Assembly (NCBI GenBank): GCA_012295275.1
Contig: CM022669.1
Location: 4,799,277-4,809,276, forward strand
Length of the DNA stretch: 10,000 bases
Direction of reading: 5' to 3'
From: Chrysomallon squamiferum
Taxonomy: Eukaryota > Mollusca > Gastropoda > Neomphalida > Peltospiridae
The position numbers were made by a program, and so were the translations under genes. Shown here piece by piece: positions 1 to 7,208 of this stretch. Numbering within the stretch: position 1 is the first letter of the stretch; each line of letters opens with the position of its first letter. The notes beneath the pieces were generated by a model that worked only from the letters and a program-made list of their open reading frames with translations, made no database searches and had not been told where the DNA came from.

Positions 1-161
1 TTTGATTGTCATGAAATACTTGCATTTATCTTGCTGAATATAAATGTCTTCATTTAAAATCTTATTTGGGATTCCATTATTTACACTGACTTTAAAATTC
101 CAAATTAAAACAAAAACACCTGTAGCAAATTTAATTCATTTTTTTTTTGTTTTTAGATATA

Positions 162-176
162 TCTCTCTCTCTCTCT
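162..176. repeat. (TC)n microsatellite
   Basis: About seven uninterrupted TC dinucleotides lie in AT-rich intron sequence. On the minus strand it is a GA tract. No function is implied. Confidence 0.85.
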
Positions 177-218
177 TTTCCAGATAAAAACATTTTGAAC
201 ATAAATAGATGTACATAT

Positions 219-455
219 ATACACACACATCAACACACAAACTTTATCAAAACACCCACACACTACACACACACATAACACACATACACACTCACACACA
301 CACAGAGACAGACACACACACACCACCTACACACACACACACAGACATACACACACACACAGAGACACACACACACAGACACACCTACACACACACACAC
401 AGACAGACACACTCACACAGACACACACACTCAGCCAACACACACACACACACAG
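219..455. repeat. imperfect (CA)n / (CAGA) compound microsatellite
   Basis: A 237-bp tract is almost wholly CA dinucleotides with frequent interruptions such as CAGACA, CACCTA and CATACA. On the transcribed minus strand it is a UG-rich tract that begins about seven bases after the 5' splice site of the exon at 462-1043. The many different interruptions suggest an old array. Long threonine-histidine or cysteine-valine frames crossing it are artefacts of the repeat. Confidence 0.9.
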
Positions 456-461
456 ACTAAC
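456..461 (-). promoter_or_regulatory. 5' splice site (donor) AAG|GTTAGT
   Basis: On the minus strand the exon ends AAG at 464-462 and the intron begins GTTAGT at 461-456, a good match to the metazoan consensus MAG|GTRAGT with one mismatch. The cut falls between codons (phase 0). Immediately past it the frame turns into repeat-encoded valine-cysteine, which supports ending the coding region here. Confidence 0.75.
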
Positions 462-1043
462 CTTCAGCACATCACAACCACCAGTATCAGACTGTGACCT
501 TTGCTGCCATCTCCAAAGTTTTACTTGAAAATCAAAGTCGTCGTGCAGCTGTGCCACAGCATCAGCATCTGCCGCATCGTCACGAAGCAACCTATCTGGC
601 GACATTCTTTGCAAGTACATCTTCAACAACATCCAGTGCTTCAGGCCACCTGTCGGGAAGTCATCATATTTCTCCATGTCTTCCTCTGCCTCGGAATGTT
701 CATCTGCCTCTTGGCATTCCTCACTGTTAGAACAGTCCCCTGCCTCAAGACCACTTTCCACCTTTGGATCAGTTTCGGATCTTTGACCAGTTTCCAGTTT
801 TTGACATTTTTCTGGCTTTAGTCCATTTTCTAGTTCTGGACAGTTTTGTGATGTCTGACCACTTCTGAGTTTTGGACAGAACTCTGGCCGAATGCCGCTT
901 TCCAGTTTTGTTCTGATTTCTGGAATTATGAAGTCCTCTGCATCTGGATGGTCTACAATGTCTAGAAAGTCCTCCTCTGAGCTTTCTTTATCTTTGTCAT
1001 TAGTTTCAAACAGTGCTTCCAGTTTTTCCAACACACCACCCAT
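462..1043 (-). CDS. probable first coding exon of an unidentified acidic, repeat-bearing protein (194 codons, 3' partial)
   Basis: Product not recognised. The frame is open for 194 codons from an ATG at 1043-1041 to a phase-0 donor after 462. The start is supported by A at -3 and G at +4, by an in-frame TAA at 1052-1050, and by the absence of any AG acceptor between that stop and the ATG. Residues 1-45 are acidic (MGGVLEKLEALFETND, then runs of E and D). Residues 46-105 are five copies of a 12-residue repeat with a near-invariant Gly and a Cys in four of five copies. Residues 106-128 are again Glu/Asp-rich. Residues 129-194 look more ordered, with aromatic and hydrophobic residues (GGLKHWMLLKMYLQRMS near 132-148, KLWRWQQR at 175-182). 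No signal peptide or membrane segment is visible. A soluble, partly disordered protein is an inference. The rest of the gene lies beyond position 1. Confidence 0.72.
729..908 (-). repeat. in-frame 36-bp coding minisatellite, five units
   Basis: The exon contains five consecutive 36-bp units encoding 12 residues each (residues 46-57, 58-69, 70-81, 82-93, 94-105). The pattern is K/E-L/V-E/R-x-G-x-x-x-E/Q-x-C-P. Gly at unit position 5 is present in all five; Cys at position 11 is present in four and replaced by Asp in the fourth; position 12 is Pro in three. Units differ at many codons but none is broken, so the array is old and has kept its frame. The repeat was not matched to a named family. 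Confidence 0.8.
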
Positions 1044-1619
1044 TATGTTTTAGGTTTTAAATACAGACTTTAAAAATTGTTCCTAGTTTTTTGTTTTCTG
1101 TATATTCTCTTTTTGTTGTAGTTGTTTTTTTGCAATTATTTGCAAAGGTAATGTGAATACTAATAATTACAAATCTTTCTTTATTTCTGAGAGCAATCAG
1201 GTAATCCACTTTGAGGGTATTATTTTAAAATCTTAAAGTCAAAATTCCATCAGGATTCACAAAGTTCTTTGATTCTGTGGCTTTACACAAATATATTTAT
1301 TTGTCCGAATTATCATTGAGTAAAAACAATAAAACAATTTTCAAAAATAATTCTTGCAAAGATTTGAGCCTTTGCAATGACTCTGCCAACTGGAAAGTGA
1401 ACAACAGTATTAGTTTCTCATTTGAGCTGGTTTGTTATTCTATAAATCTGCAATCATTCCATCAAAAAGTTACTAAAATCACTGCTTCATTGTTTGATCA
1501 GACTTTCAATGTTTTAAACACAAAAACACACCAGCTGAAAGAAGTATTCAGTTTACATTAAGACATCTTTTCTATGGTAAAATAATAAAGAGTTTTTTAA
1601 AACTCTGCGAACTACAATG

Positions 1620-1634
1620 TTTTTTTTTTTTTTT
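1620..1634. repeat. T15 homopolymer
   Basis: An uninterrupted run of fifteen T. On the minus strand it is a poly(A) run, but no AATAAA or gene-like sequence just before it marks it as a retrocopy tail. Confidence 0.85.
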
Positions 1635-1833
1635 AATGATCACTTAAAATTTATTAAAATTCAGACTCCATTAGTATTTATTTCCACACAAGTTCATGTT
1701 CAGAATAACGAATCCAGAGCTCTGAAACCTTCCAGTATCAGTAGCAGTGCAGTAAACTGAGAAATAAAAAAACCCAATCCTGATACCTTAACACATTATC
1801 TTATACTCCGTCACTTTAGATTTTAGTTATTTT

Positions 1834-1867
1834 CCTGTTATATGTACAGGTAATAAACATACCTGTA
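1834..1867. repeat. inverted repeat TACAGGTA/TACCTGTA with overlapping alternative stem
   Basis: TACAGGTA at 1845-1852 and TACCTGTA at 1860-1867 are perfect 8-bp complements separated by seven bases. A further CCTGT at 1834-1838 can pair with the same ACAGG, so two mutually exclusive stems are possible. The element is short enough to be chance in AT-rich DNA. Confidence 0.5.
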
Positions 1868-2326
1868 ATTTAATTTTCACTCATTTAATTCATCTGTCTC
1901 AAAATCTGAATAAACAAGTAAAATCAACAAAAAAACGACGCCACTGAAATAAGCAGCACTGTATTTCACTTGTCTCTACAAAAATACTGCTATCTTCAAA
2001 TGATCAGTGTTTGAAATCTATAAAACTATAACTTATTGTAAAAACAATCTAGCGTGGTCCATCCTCTGCTGGTAGACTATCACACAAAGGTTTAATAAAT
2101 TTGAGTATTGCACCTGCTAATACAAATATATGTATTTATCTAACGGTTTGGCTGACTAATGGTTCCGGATACCCACATGTTACAAGGAAGTTTGTAGTTG
2201 TCACATTTAGTGAGTGTAATCATTACCTTACAACTCTTCTACCAGCGGTGGCACCATTTCAATACTGCTGCAGAAATTATCTTGTTTTTCATACAATGCC
2301 AGACACAGGCATTTGAATGCTTGTAT

Positions 2327-2361
2327 TTTTTTATTATTATTTTATTATTATTATTATTATT
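2327..2361. repeat. (TTA)n-like microsatellite
   Basis: Interrupted ATT/TTA trinucleotide repeats follow a T run and grade into T-rich sequence. Confidence 0.8.
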
Positions 2362-3056
2362 TCTTTTTTCTTCTGTAAGATACTGTTACATACAATCTTG
2401 AATGCAATGTAATCTGAATTATAATTTGAAATATATTGATTAAAATTAATGGTATAAAAAATTAAATAAACTATCTATATTTTGTATTACACATTTTAAA
2501 CTGAATTATTTTATTTTATTTTTTTTAATTTTTAAAACTAAAGTTCAAAAATTTAAGATTATGATTCACTATTAAATAATTGCAAATCAAAGTTAAATTT
2601 AAATTTAAATTAAAATTAATTTTCAAATATAAAATTTATTATTTATTTATTTTATTTTATTTTATTTTATTTTATTTTATTTACTTGTTTATTTATTTCT
2701 AATTTTCTAGTTCTAATATTAAGTTTTAGTTTATAAAATCAATTTACTGATATCTGCAAATACTATTTCAAGCAACAGACTGTTTATTAATACAACTTAT
2801 CGTACCATTACAAAAATAATAATGCTTCTCTTATTAGGTGTTAGTGATCAAAACAACTGAACTTACTGTTTTCTATATGACTGGTCACCACTGTGAAGAT
2901 TTTCTCTCTCACTGATTTATAAAAGGCATAACAAAAACAGTGTGAAATATTGTTTATGCTTTTCCATTCATAGTGATTAAGAATGTCAAAATAATATTTT
3001 CCAGACTGATAGTTCAAGATAGTCAGAAAGAGATAATGGTTTCTGTATTACTTGTT

Positions 3057-3057
<1 letters not shown>
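2362..3057. other. AT-rich non-coding DNA with (TTTTA)n tracts
   Basis: No exon-like frame, splice pair or RNA gene is visible. The stretch is extremely A+T-rich and includes AAATTT-type palindromic runs around 2596-2625 and pentanucleotide repeats. The 2770-3057 part is of slightly more balanced composition but shows nothing identifiable. Confidence 0.6.
2637..2682. repeat. (TTTTA)n microsatellite
   Basis: Tandem ATTT units pass into about six or seven TTTTA pentanucleotides. A shorter sister tract sits near 2507-2525. Confidence 0.88.

Positions 3058-3126
<69 letters not shown>
3058..3126. repeat. perfect (TAA)23 microsatellite
   Basis: Twenty-three uninterrupted TAA trinucleotides (69 bp). 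The absence of any interruption implies recent expansion or high mutability. Its polyisoleucine frame is not a gene. Confidence 0.95.
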
Positions 3127-3129
<3 letters not shown>

Positions 3130-3801
3130 TAACAATATGCTCCAAACAATATACTGAATGTTAATTGAATATTATATGCAGATTTATAAATTATAATTCT
3201 TAACTACTAATATAACATTTCTTAACATACACCAGAAATAAACAGTATTTTCCAAACCTCTGAACACTCTATGATAAAAATTCAACCCCAAACAGGATCC
3301 ACAAAATGAAATTTCACTTGAGAAAACAATTCTCCACATTCACTTTTTCCAACAATTCAAGCTTTATGAAACAATTGCTAACAAATTTAACATGACATTT
3401 CACAACCTATACACACCCAAGAATTAAACAAAATAAACAAAAAGTTTGTTTATATAGCAGTCGGAAATCACTAAAGAAATGATGACAGATTGATATCAGT
3501 TCGTCAAGCGATAATTACTTATACACATGTGTTCACTGCACATCAATAATATTATACATTCAATAAACATCATAGTTTGGTGCCACCTGTTTCTTTTATA
3601 CTGCTACCATTTGATTTACCGCCATACAATATATAAAATATTACACACACTCACATACAAGTCACGTATGTATCTGTGTACAAGAACAGAAAGTAATAAA
3701 TAACTAATTCAACACAATCTTGTACTCAGAACTGTTTCAAGATGTTCACTGGATGTCATGGTCAAAGAAAGTTTACAAGTGTTTGTATGGTGAGTGAAAA
3801 A
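3127..3801. other. non-coding AT-rich DNA, nothing identified
   Basis: No long frame, splice site pair, tRNA-like fold or mobile-element end was found on either strand. Composition is A/T-rich with ordinary complexity, which fits intron or intergenic DNA. Confidence 0.55.
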
Positions 3802-3810
3802 GTGTGTGTG

Positions 3811-3861
<51 letters not shown>
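3802..3861. repeat. (GT)n microsatellite
   Basis: GT repeats with one CA interruption at 3811-3812, then about 24 perfect TG units to 3861. TG/TA-rich sequence continues as scattered TATG and TGTA motifs to about 4105. A 156-residue minus-strand frame crossing it (3709-4179) is His/Thr/Tyr-rich and derives from this repeat. Confidence 0.92.
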
Positions 3862-3864
<3 letters not shown>

Positions 3865-4122
3865 GTGAATGGGTGGTGTATGTGTCAGTGTATGTTTTTG
3901 TTGTATGTATTTTCTGATTGACTTATATAGTGATAGGTGTGTTTTATGTGTCTGTAAGTAAAAATGAGTACTGTTATACCATTCTGTTATAATGTATTGA
4001 TGAATGTAACATACATATGTATGTTTATGTTTATGTATGTATGTGCATGTTTTTGTACGGATGATTGCTTGTGTGTATGCTTGTATGTATGTTTGTCTGT
4101 CTGTGTTTAGATTAAAAAACCC

Positions 4123-4212
4123 AGGATACTGTGCCTTTAAATAAATAAATATGAAAATAATGTGCTGTTCTTGAACCAACCAGGATAGAGTGTCTTTAAT
4201 AAAATAGGATTT
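4123..4212 (+). repeat. dispersed, diverged copies of the 25-bp minisatellite family
   Basis: AGGATACTGTGCCTTTAAAT at 4123-4142 and AGGATAGAGTGTCTTTAAT at 4182-4200, followed by AAAATAGGAT, match the unit amplified at 7209-7796. A weaker copy lies between them. These copies have GTGCCTTT or GTGTCTTT where the main array has GTGTTTTT. They lie about 2.6 kb from the main array, so the family existed at two places before the main array was homogenised. Confidence 0.75.
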
Positions 4213-4709
4213 GAATTGAATACATTACCAAACTTCTGCTGAATTCATGAACATACCATAACATCAATAAACAAAACCTACACACTTACTGATGTCTCTC
4301 ACTGAAAAACAAACTGTGAAACCTGAAATACTACAATCTTACATAAAAACAAAACTAGCTACAAAATTACATATAAAACAGTAACACATAAGAAAGGTCA
4401 GTGGGGTGTTTGGTATTTAGAGTATGCAACGTGATGTAATATTATAACTTTTCTTTAAACCCTGGGTACTTGTTACTTAACGATTTAGTGAAAGACTACT
4501 TTCAACATAACAGTCAAATACTGTAATATATATATATACAGATTTATTTAAGAATAGAATTTGTGTTATAAATAATGGGAAAATGACAGATACATTTTTT
4601 GATTAGTGAATATTGAAATTTGAAAACACCTAAATCTCTGCTGTGAGTTCATATTTTAATTCATGTTCATTTAAAAGAAAGAAGGAAGCATGCAGACATA
4701 CATACAGAC

Positions 4710-4711
<2 letters not shown>
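4213..4711. other. non-coding AT-rich DNA
   Basis: No exon or RNA gene is supported. A short TA repeat lies at about 4524-4538. Otherwise unremarkable intron-like or intergenic sequence. Confidence 0.55.

Positions 4712-4758
<47 letters not shown>
4712..4758. repeat. (AG)n microsatellite
   Basis: About 23 uninterrupted AG dinucleotides, preceded by degenerate ACATACAG repeats from 4693. It encodes alternating Arg-Glu on one strand and Ser-Leu on the other, which explains two small frames across it. A polypurine mirror tract of this length can form triplex DNA; that is general knowledge of such tracts, not shown here. Confidence 0.93.
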
Positions 4759-4761
<3 letters not shown>

Positions 4762-5279
4762 CTGTTTATACCACATAGGCTCCTTAATAACAAAATATAT
4801 TAAAGAAAAATGGTTAACACTATACAGAATATCGAGGGACACTTAGTGGAATGGACAATGGTGTCTCTCAGGTAGGAAGTTCCACACTCAGGTGCACTGG
4901 GTTAAATGTGAAATATTTACTCTCAGGGGGATAGATCCTATTACCATGAACATTGTGCTTTTGAATTCACCTTCAAGTTGTTTATTTGTCAATAAGTAAT
5001 TAATACAACCAAAATGAAAATGAGTAAATGAATGTTATTGACCTCAGCTCCACCTTCCTCCTAACTGTATTTGTCACAGATGTGTGCAATATGAGAAATA
5101 TTATCAATATGGTATTTCATACAGAGCTGATTTCACAGGTTTGATTAAATTCAGGTGATATTCGGAGCATAAACAACTGTTTTAACTTTCACATGTTTAT
5201 GAATCATACAAATAAAGTATAAAATTAAAACCAAAATACAATGTAGATGAATAATGTCAAACCTGTTTTTATGTTAAAA
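4759..5279. other. non-coding region of moderate complexity
   Basis: The part at 4835-5130 is less AT-rich than its surroundings and non-repetitive, but no frame of useful length bounded by splice signals is present on either strand. It could be an old transposon remnant or conserved non-coding DNA; nothing identifies it. Confidence 0.5.
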
Positions 5280-5311
5280 TGTGTATATATGTATATAGAT
5301 TTATGTCTATA

Positions 5312-5344
<33 letters not shown>

Positions 5345-5450
5345 GTGTGCCTATGTATGTATGTATGTTTGTTTGTGTGTGCATTTGTGAGCATGTGCTT
5401 TGTGTAAGTGTGTATGTGTGCATATATGTGTGTATGTGTGTTTGTATATC
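5280..5450. repeat. compound (TG)n/(TA)n/(TATG)n microsatellite
   Basis: Begins with GTGTATATAT, passes through TG units into about eleven TA units near 5324-5344, then TATG and TTTG tetranucleotides and further TGTA/TGTG mixes to 5450. Alternating purine-pyrimidine throughout. Confidence 0.88.
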
Positions 5451-6059
5451 ACATTTATGAAAAGGATGTATTCAACATGGATGGGTTAGATATTTTTTTT
5501 AAATAAGGATATAACCATTAAGTTACACTACACAGAATTAATAATGATTTGCCAATAGTTCTAACATTTCAGTGGTTATAACATAACAGTGTAAAAATAC
5601 ATGGCTTAAAACACTAATAATAGACAATATAACAAAGTATTACACTATTAATTTCATTTGTTCTATTACAAAAAAAGAGTCAAAACAAAATAATACAGGT
5701 ATTATTCACCTGTCATAACAAGCTTAGCTAAAAGACAGGTATACACAATTATAATTTACAAGTCATCATTAAAGTTCAGTAATTACCAAACAGAAGTCCA
5801 GGATTATGAGGTAAAAAAAAAAAAGAAGTCAAATCCTTGTAAATTAATTACAGTGTTTGTCTGTCTGTTTGTCTATCAGTTTGTCTGTGATGTTGTTAAA
5901 AGTGTAAGGAGACTGAACTTTTAAGGGTGATATTACTAGTACTGTTTTGTGATATTACGTGTACTGTCTTGTAATTATATTTTTTTTGTTTCACCAGTTT
6001 TTACTTTTAATGAAATCACAAACTCAGCTCTTTGATTTTACAGACATGTGATGTCAAGA
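5451..6059. other. non-coding AT-rich DNA
   Basis: No coding signal. Contains an A12 run at 5813-5824, a short TGTC/TGTT repeat near 5855-5889 and a 6-bp inverted pair ACAGGT (5695-5700) with ACCTGT (5708-5713). No gene is supported. Confidence 0.55.
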
Positions 6060-6322
6060 ACATCCACACACAGATATACTAACATACAGATACACACATA
6101 TATACACAAATAAACTTATAACTGACATATTTGTGTACAAATTCACATGGTATAAAATATGTATCACACTCCGATGCATATGCTTGTTATTTGAAACATG
6201 TGCCTGCATAAACATCATGAATACAAGCACAAACACAAACACATGAACACACAAACTCTCACATACACATACATGAATACACAGACATAAAAGCACACAC
6301 ACAAACATTCATTCATCCATTT
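6060..6322. repeat. degenerate CA/ATAC-rich tract flanking the main CA array
   Basis: Irregular ACAC, ATAC, AAAC and ACATAC motifs without a fixed period, probably an eroded extension of the neighbouring CA array. Its Cys/Val-rich minus-strand frames are repeat artefacts. Confidence 0.65.
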
Positions 6323-6324
6323 AC

Positions 6325-6325
6325 A

Positions 6326-6364
<39 letters not shown>

Positions 6365-6377
6365 AGACACAGACACA

Positions 6378-6434
<57 letters not shown>

Positions 6435-6435
6435 A

Positions 6436-6490
<55 letters not shown>
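6325..6490. repeat. long (CA)n array with nested (CAGACA)n hexamers
   Basis: About 165 bp of CA dinucleotides interrupted only by G at 6326, 6360, 6366, 6372, 6378, 6430, 6436 and 6490. The six-base spacing of G within 6360-6378 and 6430-6436 gives two blocks of hexamer repeats separated by pure CA. On the minus strand it is a UG tract beginning 113 nt inside the intron that follows the exon at 6603-6789. All 60-95-residue Cys-Val frames across it are artefacts. Confidence 0.95.
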
Positions 6491-6492
<2 letters not shown>

Positions 6493-6602
6493 ATAAAAAC
6501 ACCCAACATTTCGTTTCCTCAGTTCTCCTCTCTCACTCTCTGACTGATGAGCTATTAGCACTCGTGGACAGGCGCTAACTTAGACCCCCTCGTTTCACTC
6601 AC
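6491..6602 (-). other. intron 5' end downstream of exon 6603-6789
   Basis: On the minus strand the intron starts GTGAGT at 6602, continues through about 110 nt of mixed sequence, and then enters the UG array. A pyrimidine-rich plus-strand patch at 6520-6545 reads as purine-rich GAGAG on the transcript. Confidence 0.65.
6597..6602 (-). promoter_or_regulatory. 5' splice site (donor) GAG|GTGAGT
   Basis: The minus strand reads GAG at 6605-6603 then GTGAGT at 6602-6597, an exact match to the metazoan donor consensus on the intron side. It interrupts the frame after a full codon (phase 0). Confidence 0.85.
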
Positions 6603-6789
6603 CTCACTCAGCTGATTGAGCACCTTGTCATAGGCTTCCAGCCAGCGCACATGAGGCACCGTCAACGTGGGGGCCGGTGTTTCCGTCTCGCTTCCAAAGT
6701 ACTCGAACGACCCCTCAGCTTCAGCATCGGCGTACTCCTGTGTGCTCTGGCGACTGACGTTGGAGGACGACACCCGACTGTTGACAGGG
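6603..6789 (-). CDS. internal coding exon of an unidentified protein (187 nt, 62 full codons)
   Basis: Product not recognised. Acceptor TTTTTTAG (6797-6790) and donor GTGAGT (6602-6597) bound 187 nt: one base completing a split codon, then 62 codons open to the donor, ending in phase 0. The peptide starts PVNSRVSSSN and ends WLEAYDKVLNQLSE. Residues 1-40 are rich in Ser, Glu and Thr with acidic stretches (QEYADAEAEG, GSETETPAP), as in a disordered linker. From about residue 43 (TVPHVRWLEAYDKVLNQL) a hydrophobic, helix-prone segment begins that may open a folded domain in the next exon. The exon is visibly GC-richer and has more CpG than its roughly 70% AT flanks, typical of true coding sequence. 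The upstream exon must be to the right on the plus strand; none was found within the window. Whether 462-1043 belongs to the same gene is unresolved. Confidence 0.78.
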
Positions 6790-6821
6790 CTAAAAAACAA
6801 CAAGAAATAGGATTCAGTGTC
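6790..6821 (-). promoter_or_regulatory. 3' splice site with branch-point region, overlapping a minisatellite unit
   Basis: On the minus strand the intron ends CTTGTTGTTTTTTAG at 6790, a strong U-rich polypyrimidine tract, with no other AG for the preceding 49 nt. Bases 6804-6821 (intron positions -15 to -32) read CACTGAATCCTATTTC on the minus strand, a near-perfect copy of the 25-bp minisatellite unit. CTGAAT there is a weak branch-point candidate. The repeat thus supplies part of the acceptor region. Confidence 0.7.
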
Positions 6822-7208
6822 GTAAGACAGGATAGAGTGCCTTTAAATAAAATTAAAATATAAATATGTTGTTAAATTTAAAAAAAGATCCGGAATAGAG
6901 TGCCTTTAAAAAAAATTGGATTCAGTGTCCTTAAATAGAATATACTGACTTTATATAAATAGGATAAAATGCCCTAGGATAAATTTGAGGGGAAAAAGTA
7001 GGACATAATGTCTATAAATAAATAGGATACAAAAGCTTCAAACAGCATATAATGCTTTTAAATAAACATGGTACAAAACCTTTAAATAAACTGCATACTG
7101 TGCCATAAAATAAATAGATATTTTCAGTCTTTAAATCAAAATAGCAGTATGTTGCTCTTAAATGAAACAGATGCAGTGCCTTTAAATAAGATATAGGCTG
7201 CACAATAA
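6804..7208 (+). repeat. decayed flank of the 25-bp minisatellite
   Basis: Irregular, mutated copies with variable spacing. Several keep GTGCCTTTAAATA (e.g. near 6837-6849, 6899-6908, 7178-7188) and variants of ATAGGAT with CAGTG. Indels and substitutions blur the 25-bp register. These are the oldest copies of the array, grading toward the exon at 6603-6789. Confidence 0.8.

Larger units (their letters stand above)
1..461 (-). other. intron (5' part), downstream of exon 462-1043
   Basis: Read on the minus strand this is the intron that starts with GTTAGT at 461 and leaves the window at position 1. Its first 240 nt are dominated by TG repeats, the rest is AT-rich with a short T run near 139-149 and a TC tract at 162-176. 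No acceptor and following exon could be placed before the window edge, so the next exon must lie beyond position 1. The intron call depends on the donor at 456-461 being used. Confidence 0.6.
1044..2326. other. non-coding AT-rich region upstream of the 462-1043 ATG
   Basis: On the minus strand this would hold the 5' UTR and possibly the promoter or a leader intron of the gene starting at 1043. No convincing TATA box, initiator or leader exon can be picked. A 94-residue plus-strand frame at 1277-1561 lacks splice signals and has Asn/Lys/Ser-rich composition typical of chance frames. Contents otherwise: a T15 run and a small inverted repeat listed separately. Confidence 0.6.

Noticed and set aside
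209-460. His/Thr-rich plus-strand frame
   Set aside because: Encoded wholly by the CA repeat; no independent coding signal.
327-461. C-terminal Cys/Val-rich extension of the 462-1043 frame
   Set aside because: It is the translation of the TG repeat past a good donor site; the composition changes abruptly exactly at the GTTAGT.
494-821. Plus-strand frames of 78 and 106 codons
   Set aside because: Antisense shadows of the minus-strand exon, whose frame is longer, has a good start context and ends at a donor.
1277-1561. 94-codon plus-strand frame
   Set aside because: Not repeat-derived, but Asn/Ser/Lys-rich as expected by chance in AT-rich DNA, with no splice sites or recognisable motif.
2101-2401. 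Two overlapping plus-strand frames
   Set aside because: Short, no recognisable domain, the first starts at a TTG codon, and the second runs into TTA repeats.
3709-4179. 156-codon minus-strand frame
   Set aside because: Centre is (TH)n from the TG microsatellite; the remainder is Tyr/Thr/His/Lys-rich repeat-like sequence.
4630-4846. Arg-Glu and Ser-Leu repeat frames on both strands
   Set aside because: Products of the (AG)n microsatellite.
6054-6561. Several Cys-Val-rich minus-strand frames that look like metallothionein-type or keratin-associated proteins
   Set aside because: Pure translations of (TG)n; three frames are open simultaneously, which is a property of the dinucleotide repeat.
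6651-6863. 70-codon plus-strand frame over the internal exon
   Set aside because: Antisense shadow; the minus strand has matching acceptor and donor sites bounding its frame.
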